Positions 29,001-36,828 of a DNA stretch of 64,000 nucleotides are shown in pieces. The DNA is taken from positions 3,906,001 through 3,970,000 of the forward strand of contig JADJXD010000001.1 in assembly GCA_016715985.1 (NCBI GenBank), written 5' to 3'. Position numbers and translations under genes: made by a program. Within the stretch, counting starts at the first letter, position 1. Each line of letters starts with the position of its first letter. Origin of the DNA: Saprospiraceae bacterium. Lineage in GTDB: Bacteria > Bacteroidota > Bacteroidia > Chitinophagales > Saprospiraceae. The notes beneath the pieces are model-generated. The model saw only the letters and a program-made list of their open reading frames with translations, was not told the DNA's origin and made no database searches.

Positions 29001-30181
29001 CAGGTTCCAATTCAGTGCTATTAGCCTGGGATCCTTCAGTAGATGACAGAAAGTTACAAGGTTATGTAGTGTTGGTAGATGGATTCTTTTTTGACTCTTT
29101 GTCTGATCTGGCTGTTTCGGTTTTAGTCGGAGGACTTGACACAGAGACAGCATATACTTTCGAAGTATATGCATTTGACCTTTCGGGAAATGAGTCTGAG
29201 ATAGCAGAGGTCACTATAGCTACAACAAAGCCATTGGATACAGGAGAAGCCGGATTGGTAGCGCATTATCCATTTGATGGAAATGCCAATGATGCCACAC
29301 CTTACAATAATCATGGTGTAATCGGAGGAAATCCGGTTTTCGAACCTTCTACGCATCCTTTGGGTGCAGGAGGCCAGAACATCAAATTTGACGGTGACAG
29401 AGATTCTGTATTGGTTGCCAATGCAGTACACCTTATATCAGATTATACTACTGTCAGCTTCTGGATTCGTGTGGATGGGCAGAATGCCTCTGTCGCAGAA
29501 TCTTATGTTATCGATTTTGGACATTGGGACGAAAGATGGAAAATATCATTACCACAACACCTTAAAATTGTTTGGACAACTAATGGTAACAACACACAGT
29601 TTCCGACATTTATTTCAGACATGGATAGTGGTGATGGCAACGAAATGGTCAAAGGATTCTGGTGGCATGTAACAATGGTTCATGACGGTGCCAGAAATAT
29701 CGTTTATGTCAATGGTGAAGAAGTCAATAGCAAGCCTGTTCCGACTAAGTTAAACAGTACATCCAGACCATTGTGTTTTGGTAGTAATCCTATCGAAGGA
29801 GGACAATATTTTCAGGGTGCATTGGACAATGTAAAAATTTACAACAAAGCTCTTACAGCAACAGAAATTGCAAAACTTTATAGTAGTGGTACTACAGGTA
29901 TCAAAGATTTTGCACAGGTTGCTTACGGCAATGTCAGCGTTACACCGAATCCGGTTTCAGATTTTTTGATGATTAATCACTCCTTTGATGTGAAAAATAA
30001 TATCAAAATCAGAGTACTGGATCAGATGGGAAGACAATTGGATGGTTTTGTACCTTCTGCCGGTGATATTCAGTCAGGTAGAATAGCAATGAACACTTTC
30101 GGACTGGCTCAGGGCATGTATTTTGTTAATTTCATCGTAGATGGCGTGAATATAGGTTCCGTCAGGTTTAATAAAATCTGA
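26090..30181 (+). CDS. Giant LamG-repeat glycan-binding protein with two fibronectin III domains and T9SS sorting domain
   Basis: The 1363-residue protein has a signal peptide (LLLVLSGIFGLQAL) and five LamG/concanavalin-like domains, each about 210 residues, marked by DMDSGDGNE-type motifs at about residues 135, 347, 555, 766 and 1178. Two fibronectin III modules (about 867-1045) separate the fourth and fifth. A sorting domain closes the protein (VTPNPVSDFLMI ... GMYFVNFIV). Copies 1, 3 and 4 carry a Cys-Cys pair before the motif (TCCNDMDSGDGN, SCCSDLDSGDGN); copies 2 and 5 lack it. The repeats are nearly identical in protein but clearly diverged in DNA. No catalytic residues were recognised, so surface carbohydrate binding is inferred. 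It lies 28 bases behind the previous gene. Confidence 0.8.
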   Translation: MKHYVHILLLVLSGIFGLQALTPVASYTFTGNAKDGSSFQNHGSVNGANLAADRFGSPNSAFSFDGKQSAVTVPNGGQLQSGSTSISFWVNVRSLPAQGEAYILSHGGWQQRWKISLPSHGKPVFTTHAATCCNDMDSGDGNELKVNEWRHVVMTHDGTTDRIYMNGVQVNEKAYAGALNQTSHPFGIGYDPIDKANYFDGLLDDVMIFDEALTASQINDLYIEQSTVLPVPATLVASYHFDEFGKDGSGFGNTATLRSANQTTDRFGYGKSAVLFDGTGSEVSASNAAHLNSATATVSMWVKVNSLPANGEAFLISNGGWQERLKISLPTHGKPVFTTNYSGGISDMDSGDGNELKPGQWTHLVFVHDGSKNKIFLDGVLKAEKNVSGDLNSTTRPLGIGYNAIDGGNWFDGVIDDVEIYNYALTDEAILELHNTQSEFSGEDNNLVASYSLNGSGHDGSQFNNHAALEESAFAVSNRHGWANNALHGAAVADNSIALQTDFTTISFWVNPTRLPASGEVYLLSNGGWQERWKISLPSHGKPVFTTHATSCCSDLDSGDGNDLKEGQWTHVAMVHDGTSDIIYVNGVLANQKSSAGALNKTKFPLGIGFDPIDNGNYFDGSIDDVMIFDEALSAAQIAALYDLQNEEPVVSSELVADYSFAGNLYDATEYNNHANGNAKSTKDRFGKVNKARVFDGTSSYLEAANSPQLASDYTSISFWAKVNSLPASGEVYILSHGGWQERWKISLPSHGKPVFTTHATSCCNDMDSGDGNALEVNEWTHVVMTHDGTVDRIFMNGVKVNEKAYSGPLNKTTHPFGIGFDPIDRGNYFDGSLDEVQIYNRALTEEEVLGLYILQSIPPVEDDTESPCAPLDLSATVSFTNVELFWALATDNVGVAGYNVYQDGELIASVEDLSLYISNLNPLTEFVFGVSAFDAAGNESLVTTLSVTTDQEETPDTTPPTKPGNLRGSAGSNSVLLAWDPSVDDRKLQGYVVLVDGFFFDSLSDLAVSVLVGGLDTETAYTFEVYAFDLSGNESEIAEVTIATTKPLDTGEAGLVAHYPFDGNANDATPYNNHGVIGGNPVFEPSTHPLGAGGQNIKFDGDRDSVLVANAVHLISDYTTVSFWIRVDGQNASVAESYVIDFGHWDERWKISLPQHLKIVWTTNGNNTQFPTFISDMDSGDGNEMVKGFWWHVTMVHDGARNIVYVNGEEVNSKPVPTKLNSTSRPLCFGSNPIEGGQYFQGALDNVKIYNKALTATEIAKLYSSGTTGIKDFAQVAYGNVSVTPNPVSDFLMINHSFDVKNNIKIRVLDQMGRQLDGFVPSAGDIQSGRIAMNTFGLAQGMYFVNFIVDGVNIGSVRFNKI

Positions 30182-30291
30182 TCACGATAGCTTTTCAGGC
30201 AACAGGTTGTTTTTAAGGAAAAATTCCGAATAAAATATCCGAAAAATGATGCCTGAGTAGTTATGGTAATTACAGATGGTTAATGTATTTT

Positions 30292-30335
30292 AAGAGGGGG
30301 AAGATATCTTTCGGGAAATTATTCTCCCTCTTTTT
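30292..30335 (+). terminator. Intrinsic terminator between the LamG gene and GH130
   Basis: AAGAGGGGGAA (30292-30302) pairs with TTCTCCCTCTT (30322-30332), 11 pairs including one G-T, with a 19-base loop and a following T-run. It would separate the outer-membrane part of the PUL from GH130 and the transporter. Confidence 0.7.
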
Positions 30336-30398
30336 ACAACGCACCACTCTCATGTAAATCAGTTTTACCATTTTATCAAAAAATTAAACCTGTAATAA

Positions 30399-31451
30399 AT
30401 GGGTACCAGATTTGAAGAAAACCCTATCATTCTGACGAGTGATATAAGGCCTGCTATTGAAGGAATGAAAGTAGAATGTGTCCTTAATCCGGGCGTATTT
30501 ACTTTTCAGAACAAAACCTGGCTTTTACTCAGGGTTGCAGAAAGACCACATCAGAAGGAAGGTGCCATTTCTTTTCCGATCATGGATCAGGAAGGCAACA
30601 TTGAAATCAAAACATTTGATTTGATTGATCCTGAACTTGATTTGTCAGATTCCAGAATGGTAACCCATAAAGGTAAAATGTATCTTTCTACACTTTCACA
30701 TCTCAGATTGGTATGCAGCGATGATGGCAAAAAGTTTTATGAACCGATAGACCGCCCAACGAAAATATTCGGTCACGGAGAGATGGAAACCTACGGCATA
30801 GAAGATTGCAGAGTAAGCTATTTTAATGACCAATATTATCTTACTTTTACCCAGGTTTCAGAAAACGGAGTAGGAGTGGGCATGATGCGTACAAAGGATT
30901 GGATACATTTTGAAAGGGATGGCATGATTTTGCCACCACATAACAAGGATTGTGCATTATTTGAAGAAAAGATTCAGAATATATATTATTGTCTTCATCG
31001 TCCATCGGGCATAGGACTCGGGGGTAATTTTATCTGGCAGGCTTCTTCACCGGATTTACTGCATTGGGGCAATCACAAATGTGTCATGCAAACAAGACCG
31101 GGAATGTGGGATTGTGCACGAATCGGAGCCGGAACATCTCCTGTCAAAACGGAATATGGCTGGCTTGAAATATATCATGGTGCTGATTTTGATAATCGAT
31201 ACTGTCTCGGCGCAGTTTTATTCGATTTAAAAGATCCGTCCATTGTACTGGCACGATCAGAAGAACCCATTTTTGAACCAACGACGGAGTATGAAACCAA
31301 TGGGTTTTTTGGAAATGTCGTCTTTACAAATGGTCACTTGGTTAAAGGAGATGAGATTATCATGTATTACGGTGCATCAGATGAAGTCATTTGTGGTGCA
31401 ACGCTTTCCATATCAGAAATTTTAAACAGCCTTTCAATTAAAGCTTCATGA
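30399..31451 (+). CDS. GH130 family glycoside phosphorylase or hydrolase (mannoside-acting)
   Basis: The 350-residue protein is a five-bladed propeller of the GH130/DUF377 type: ENPIILTSDIRP, VLNPGVFTFQNKTWLLLRVAERP, YGIEDCRVSYFNDQYYLTFTQVS and WLEIYHGADFDNRYCLGAVLFDL are typical blocks. The Glu-Asp at residues 135-136 aligns with the family's catalytic acid region. Members cleave beta-1,4- or beta-1,2-mannosides by phosphorolysis or hydrolysis; I cannot tell which from sight. There is no signal peptide, so it acts in the cytoplasm on imported oligosaccharides. Its last bases overlap the transporter gene's ATG (ATGA), indicating coupled translation. Confidence 0.88.
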   Translation: MGTRFEENPIILTSDIRPAIEGMKVECVLNPGVFTFQNKTWLLLRVAERPHQKEGAISFPIMDQEGNIEIKTFDLIDPELDLSDSRMVTHKGKMYLSTLSHLRLVCSDDGKKFYEPIDRPTKIFGHGEMETYGIEDCRVSYFNDQYYLTFTQVSENGVGVGMMRTKDWIHFERDGMILPPHNKDCALFEEKIQNIYYCLHRPSGIGLGGNFIWQASSPDLLHWGNHKCVMQTRPGMWDCARIGAGTSPVKTEYGWLEIYHGADFDNRYCLGAVLFDLKDPSIVLARSEEPIFEPTTEYETNGFFGNVVFTNGHLVKGDEIIMYYGASDEVICGATLSISEILNSLSIKAS

Positions 31452-32695
31452 TTGCTAAATTAACAAACGAACTGAGTTTCTTCAATTCTCATCCAAAACC
31501 GATGAGAGTTCTGCTGCTAACCAATCTGATCTACGCCATGGTGATGCCTATCGTAGAGCTTTTTGTGGGTGCCTATATCATGCGAAATTCATCGGATATC
31601 AGTCTTGTGGTCATATTTCAATTAGCAGTTTACACAGGGATTCCACTGACATTTCTCATTAACGGGTATCTGCTCAATGGTGTCAAAATTGCCTGGCTGT
31701 ATTCATTGGGAATGATATTGAGCGGCATTTCGATGTTTGCAATGATGTCTTTGAATGAATTAAGTACGGCAGGAATCTTTTTTGCCGGACTGATTATGGG
31801 ACTTTCTTATGGTTTTTTCTGGGCCAATCGGGATTTTCTGGCACTGAATACAACGAATGACGGTAACCGTAATTTTTATTACGGTGTGGAGACATTCTTT
31901 TATACCATCGCAGGTATCATTATTCCATTCGGGGCAGGTGCTTTCATAGCAGCAACCGACAAGAACAACTGGTTTGCCGGAAATGTGAATGTTGCCTATC
32001 ACGTCCTGACAGTTTTTGTGTTGGTACTTTCTATTATTGCGTCCATTTTGGTTCATCAGGGCAATTTTCAGAATCCCAAAAGAGCTCCTTTCCTGTTCTT
32101 TAAATTTGACAAACTTTGGAATCAGATGCTCAAACTGGCTGCATTGAAAGGAATTGCACAAGGGTACATCGTGACAGCACCGACTATGCTGATTCTGAGT
32201 CTGGTAGGTAAAGAAGGGGCTCTCGGTATTATACAGTCCGTAGCTGCATTCTTTTCTGCGATTCTTTTGTATTTTCTGGGCAGAGTGAGTAAACCTGAAC
32301 ACAGGTTGACCATTTATTTTGTGGGATGTATATTATTTGTTTTGGGAGCCGCTTTTAATGCAGTGTTGTATTCATCTATCGGGGTGATATTATTCATTCT
32401 GTGTTTACTTTTTGCGAGACCGTTATTAGATATCGCTTATTTTCCAATCCAGCTTAAAGTCATAGATATCGTAGCAGCAAAAGAAGGAAGAAATGAATTT
32501 GCCTACATTCTCAACCATGAATTCGGATTGTATGTGGGCAGACTTTTTGGTTGCGGCTTGTTTATTGTCCTGGCTCGTTATGTAAGTGAATATGTTGCAT
32601 TGCGGTATGCATTACTCGTTATTGCAGTGTTACATTTAGGGGGTGCTTTTATGGCTCAACAGATTTCACGTAGTATTGGCATTAAAAGTGAATGA
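31448..32695 (+). CDS. MFS transporter, probable sugar importer of the PUL
   Basis: The 415-residue protein has about 12 hydrophobic helices with MFS-like layout, for example MVMPIVELFVGAYIM near the start and a long central loop (NFQNPKRAPFLFF) between helices 6 and 7. Coupling to GH130 through the ATGA overlap suggests it carries the GH130 substrate, likely a mannose-containing oligosaccharide, across the inner membrane. No MFS subfamily can be named with confidence. Behind it lies a repeat-rich 560-base gap. Confidence 0.8.
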   Translation: MIAKLTNELSFFNSHPKPMRVLLLTNLIYAMVMPIVELFVGAYIMRNSSDISLVVIFQLAVYTGIPLTFLINGYLLNGVKIAWLYSLGMILSGISMFAMMSLNELSTAGIFFAGLIMGLSYGFFWANRDFLALNTTNDGNRNFYYGVETFFYTIAGIIIPFGAGAFIAATDKNNWFAGNVNVAYHVLTVFVLVLSIIASILVHQGNFQNPKRAPFLFFKFDKLWNQMLKLAALKGIAQGYIVTAPTMLILSLVGKEGALGIIQSVAAFFSAILLYFLGRVSKPEHRLTIYFVGCILFVLGAAFNAVLYSSIGVILFILCLLFARPLLDIAYFPIQLKVIDIVAAKEGRNEFAYILNHEFGLYVGRLFGCGLFIVLARYVSEYVALRYALLVIAVLHLGGAFMAQQISRSIGIKSE

Positions 32696-32726
32696 AATAA
32701 TGATTGAATGCGTGAATGATTGAATG

Positions 32727-32975
32727 AGAAAATTGAAATCAAACATTTAGCAGGATGAACTCCCCTTCAGGGGTCGGGGGTAAGCATGGATTGAATGATT
32801 TAATGATTTAATGATTGAATGATTGAATGTGTGAATGAGAAAATTGAAATAAAACATTTAGCGGGATGAGCTCCCCTTCAGGGGTCGGGGGTAAGAAGAG
32901 GATTGAATGATTGAACGAGAAAATTGAAATCAAATATTTAGCGGGCAGGTCTCCCCTTCAGGGGTCGGGGGTAAG
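32727..32975 (+). repeat. Three 58-bp repeats with a CCCCTTCAGGGG palindrome, behind the MFS gene
   Basis: Near-identical 58-bp units lie at 32727-32784, 32838-32895 and 32918-32975. Each runs from AGAAAATTGAAATC to CTCCCCTTCAGGGGTCGG and GGGTAAG. The units are spaced by short GAATGATTGAATG strings that are themselves repetitive. The palindromic core is the same as the site in which the IS4-family element at 48636 landed. No gene is seen from 32696 to 33254. Confidence 0.85.
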
Positions 32976-33055
32976 AAGAGAAGGTGGTAATGATTTAGTG
33001 ATTGGGGGATTTGTGATCTGAGAGGAGCCAACTGACTATCAACCATCAACACATC

Positions 33056-33120
33056 AACCTTCTAAACCTTCTAAACCTTCTAAACCTTCTAAACCTTCTA
33101 AACCTTCTAAACCTTCTAAA
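33056..33120 (+). repeat. Minisatellite of 9-bp unit AACCTTCTA, about seven copies
   Basis: Exact tandem copies of the 9-bp word occupy the stretch, then decay into ACTCTATAAACC-type variants. It carries no open frame of note and lies just upstream of the lipoprotein gene at 33255. Confidence 0.9.
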
Positions 33121-33254
33121 CTCTATAAACCCTATCAACCTTATAAACCATAAACGATTTAACGAATAAACAAATAAACCATAAACGAATAAACGATTTA
33201 ACAAATCAACTCTATCAACAAATCATCCATTATCAACCAAATCAACTTCACCAA

Positions 33255-34991
33255 ATGAATAATTTTAAAAAATACTCTTTCTTTGTAATGTTTGTTTTCA
33301 TTATCATTTCCTGCAAAGAGAAAGCACTATTACCTTCTGAAGCACAACCGATCACGCAGATAAGTCTGCAACGCATAGATCAGATGCCATTTCATCCCAA
33401 ACCATATAAATACCGGGATTGGAAACAAACGGCTGTCGAATTTGACAATTATGTATTCGATTTTAGTCAGAAAGGAGATTATTTGCCGTTGGTTTGGCTC
33501 GATGGGATGAAAAGGAATTTTCCGGATACCACATTTGGCATTTACACGGCATTGGGTGATATCAGAATGGGTGCTGCTGTTAACAATGGTGAGAACCACG
33601 AAGCGCTGGGTGCTCTGGGCGCAGTGCTGGGCGCAACAATGGTAGGAATCGACAAAAGCAATCAGGACGGGCTGAATTATGTTCGTATGCTCAGAAACTA
33701 CTTTAATAAAGATAACGGCTGGAATGTTATACAGAATTTTACCAATAAAGGTGCCCACATCGGTGGCGGATATTGCAATGATTTCTGGTATGAAGTTCAC
33801 AACAATGTGTTGTTTTATAGCGTAGCGGATAAATACAAAAATGAAAAAGATTTTGATGAAATATTACGAACGATAGCGGATCAGTTTTATAAATCTGATT
33901 CGGTCATGGGAAATAATTACAGTTATTCCTATTTTGATTTTAAGGAGATGAAAGGCCATGTCAGTCATATTCCTACGCAGGAAGATGTGGCAGGAGGATA
34001 TGCTTTTGTGTTATACGCTGCCTATCAGAAGTTTGGAGATAAAAAGTATCTGCGTGCTGCAAAAAATGCATTGGACGTGTTGTACAATCAAAAAGAAAAT
34101 CGTTTTTATGAGGCCATGATGCCGATAGCTGCTCAGATTGCCGCTCGTATGAATGCTGAGGAAGGCACAGACTATGATATCAGCCGTTATCTCAACTGGA
34201 CCTTCGATGGGGATGCGGTCGGTCGTGAAGGATGGGGTGTACTGGTTGATAATTGGGGTGGATATGATGTGAGTGGATTGGCAGGAAGTACAGTGCATAA
34301 CGGTGGTTATGGTTTTCTGATGAATACCTTTGACCTGATGTTGCCCTTATCGGCTATGGTGCGTTATGATCAGCGATACAGTAATGCGGTGGGAAAATGG
34401 GCGCTGAATACTTCCAATGCTGCCAGATTTTGTTATCCGTATGAAATGCCGGATTCGCTTCAGGCTATTCCGGAACTTAAGGAAGTCACCAAAGATGTGA
34501 TAGCGTATGAAGGTATTATCAAAGAGTCTGTTTATCCGGAGTTTAAAGGTATTACGCCGTTTGCACAGGGTGACGGGCCGTTATGGTATCCCAATATGCC
34601 AAAAGTTACTATGTTTTCGGTTTATGGAAGTGGTCATGTGGGCTTTTTCGGCGGGATAATAAAATCAACCAATATTCCCGAAATCCTTCAGATAAATTGT
34701 ACGGTTGCAGACTTTTATGCTGCTCAGGAAAGTTATGATACCTATTTGTATTTCAACCCTTACGATGAAAGTAAAAATGTCGATATGGATCTTGGTAAAA
34801 ACAACTTTCATTTGTATGATATGAATTCCAGAAAAATAATCGACGGTAATGTAAGTGGAAAAACGACTTTCACGATACCCGGACAGTCGTCTGTGCTATT
34901 AGTACTTGTACCTGCTGATGAGAAGTTTTCAGTAAAAGACGGAATGCTTTATGCAGGAGATATTATTGTAGATTACAGGTTTGAAAAATAG
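33255..34991 (+). CDS. PUL lipoprotein, single-domain homologue of the 22939 enzyme-like domain
   Basis: The 578-residue protein has a lipoprotein leader (FVMFVFIIISCKEK, lipobox IISC) and one domain that aligns from end to end with residues 25-545 of the protein at 22939: YRDWKQTAVEFDN, GDYLPLVW, GIDKSNQDG, YFNKDNG, FWYEVHNNV, AARMNAEEGTDYD, GWGVLVDNWGGYDVSGL, YGFLMN, MVRYDQRYS and KWALNTSNAARFCYP. It lacks the Ig, LamG and sorting modules. The helical pattern suggests an alpha/alpha-fold carbohydrate-active enzyme held on a membrane. I do not recognise its family. It starts at ATG 33255 after a repeat-rich spacer, so it may have its own promoter. Confidence 0.7.
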   Translation: MNNFKKYSFFVMFVFIIISCKEKALLPSEAQPITQISLQRIDQMPFHPKPYKYRDWKQTAVEFDNYVFDFSQKGDYLPLVWLDGMKRNFPDTTFGIYTALGDIRMGAAVNNGENHEALGALGAVLGATMVGIDKSNQDGLNYVRMLRNYFNKDNGWNVIQNFTNKGAHIGGGYCNDFWYEVHNNVLFYSVADKYKNEKDFDEILRTIADQFYKSDSVMGNNYSYSYFDFKEMKGHVSHIPTQEDVAGGYAFVLYAAYQKFGDKKYLRAAKNALDVLYNQKENRFYEAMMPIAAQIAARMNAEEGTDYDISRYLNWTFDGDAVGREGWGVLVDNWGGYDVSGLAGSTVHNGGYGFLMNTFDLMLPLSAMVRYDQRYSNAVGKWALNTSNAARFCYPYEMPDSLQAIPELKEVTKDVIAYEGIIKESVYPEFKGITPFAQGDGPLWYPNMPKVTMFSVYGSGHVGFFGGIIKSTNIPEILQINCTVADFYAAQESYDTYLYFNPYDESKNVDMDLGKNNFHLYDMNSRKIIDGNVSGKTTFTIPGQSSVLLVLVPADEKFSVKDGMLYAGDIIVDYRFEK

Positions 34992-35134
34992 TTCAATTTA
35001 ACCACCCATTAGTTAAAGTAAGAATTAAGATCAGTAGTTCAGGCATGTTAGATTCGGATATATAATCCCAACTGCAATGACAAACATCCGGAATTTTTAA
35101 TTCGAGATTTTGACTTAATTCATCCAAAAAGTTG

Positions 35135-35156
35135 TTTTTACTTCATTAAGTAAAAA
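35135..35156 (+). terminator. AT-rich hairpin behind the PUL lipoprotein gene
   Basis: TTTTTACTT pairs perfectly with AAGTAAAAA around a CATT loop, 143 bases after the stop. It is a possible weak terminator: it is AT-rich and its plus-strand tail is not a T-run, while the minus strand would end in T. The remaining spacer from 34992 to 35211 shows nothing else. Confidence 0.4.
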
Positions 35157-35220
35157 TGTCTTAAAGAATACATATTTCATTTTTTTTTTTGTGTACATCA
35201 ACAGGATTTAATAATTAAAT

Positions 35221-36643
35221 CACTATCATCCGACAAAAATAGAAAAAGTGAATCAACTTGAGTTAACACTTTGATTATCAATGGTATTTTTCTTGTTTTC
35301 ATCTGATTTTTGAAGGTGACCCCTTGTATCTTCTTTTTTCTTTTGCCGTTTACGAATCCTTCTTGATGTCAGGGTATTTCCAAAAATATCTTGCTGTCCA
35401 ACCAATGGATCTTCTTTTTCATAATATTTGTTCTTCGCTTTTACAGTTTCTACCAAATCTAGCATGCTGATTAGGTGAATTCGGACTGTACAGGCTACTG
35501 TAGAAAAAGCTTTCTGTGGTGCATTTTGCTTTTGTATGACCGTTAATAATAATTGGGCTATGAGGGTGCACCAAATTTGTGTTTTGATTGCTGTTTCGTT
35601 TTCTCCATAAAAGTAATGGAGCTGAAAATTTTGTTTTAACTTCTTAAATAAAAGCTCAATATCCCATCTTTTTTTGTAACAAGCAGCTACTTCTTCCGCA
35701 GTTAGTTCTTCAAAACTATTTGTTAAGAAGGCGTAAGGCATCCCTTTCTCATCGTAATAAGTTATTAGTCTTAAGCGTAGTACTTTTTCTTCTTTGTTCT
35801 CTTTGTATTGCAATTCTATGATTTGATCTTTATGTACACCGTGTTCCTTGCCTTTTAAGGATGGATTTTCGATCGTACTTACGATGGTATATTTAGCATT
35901 TGACTTTTTACGGGTGATGAAGAAGACCTTGTTTTGTGACCATTTGGCAAACTGAAGATAGTGATTGTAGGCTCGGTCAAATACCATCAAGCTGTGTGGT
36001 TTAACGTCCAGTAACTCCAAAAATTTCTTGTCATGTGTTCTAGCCGGTGTGATGGCGATAAACTCCCTTTTTCTTTCCATCATCTTTGCGATTACGGCCT
36101 ACTCCTTTGAGTACTTCGGTAAATAATCGGATAGTAGTTGAATCTATAAGTAGCATCTGCTGAAACTGTTTGCCTAGAGTCTTGCTGTCCGACAAAAACG
36201 ATGAATACTCTTTGACCAAGGCAAAGTACAAGTCCTCAAAAAATTTATCCGATCTCTTTCGCATCCCATCGCTGAATGTACTCTTCGCAGGTACTTTCCC
36301 GAGACTTAAATACTGTAATTTACCTGATAAACCCACCATTCCATCTATGATTTCAGCAATCGAATCACATCGACTCAAGATAGCAAACATCAGAGACACA
36401 AAATGATCCCATGTCTTAAATTCTTTGTAATAGCGGTCGCTTTGATGTTTCGATACTAATTGGCTAAATACTGTTTTGCTCACCATTTTTATGATTTGAG
36501 CGAAAATCGGCTGTCCGACAAATTTTATCGTCGTATCTTTGTCCATGTCGTTTTATTGTTTGTGGTAAAACTTCTAAACGACAATTTAGGGGCGTTTGAT
36601 CACCAAACGTCCCTCTCTTTAATTTTTTAGTCGGACACTAGTG
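35221..36643 (-). mobile_element. IS4-family insertion sequence, inactive, with 9-bp target duplication
   Basis: Ends read CACTATCATCCGAC at the left and, inverted, CACTAGTGTCCGAC at the right. The direct repeat TAATTAAAT flanks both sides (35212-35220 and 36644-36652). The element is 1423 bp and holds one IS4-type transposase gene on the minus strand, broken by a frameshift and probable deletion. The clean flanking repeat shows simple transposition into an intergenic site between the PUL and the next cargo gene. Confidence 0.85.
35253..36546 (-). pseudogene. IS4-family transposase (DUF4372 type), frameshifted
   Basis: The N-terminal part (36546 to about 36070) contains KFVGQPIFAQIIKMVSK and the first catalytic aspartate in LLIDSTTIRLF. 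The C-terminal part, in another frame, contains LMVFDRAYNHY (second aspartate) and YKKRWDIELLFKKLK with the IS4 Y-R-E-K signature (glutamate). The parts meet near 36060-36075, where GKKKG is followed directly by FIAITPARTHD. In this family about 15-20 residues normally lie between them, so an out-of-frame deletion rather than a single-base slip is the likely lesion. All three catalytic residues survive, but not in one frame. Confidence 0.85.
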
Positions 36644-36828
36644 TAATTAAATATATATTTGGATTTACAAATGAACTCCCAAATTTGCAGTTAATAATTA
36701 TTAGTCTGTTTTGAGGTTGGTTAAAAGTGCCTTAATCATTAAATTGTATGGAAAAAATTTAATGCAGATTACAATTATTTAAATAAAAAATTTACTAATT
36801 TTTATAATATTTAAATCTGATATTTACC

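Noticed and set aside
30182..30291. Possible small gene or riboswitch in the gap before GH130
   Set aside because: No open frame, no conserved aptamer pattern and no leader peptide were recognised; only the terminator at 30292 stands out.
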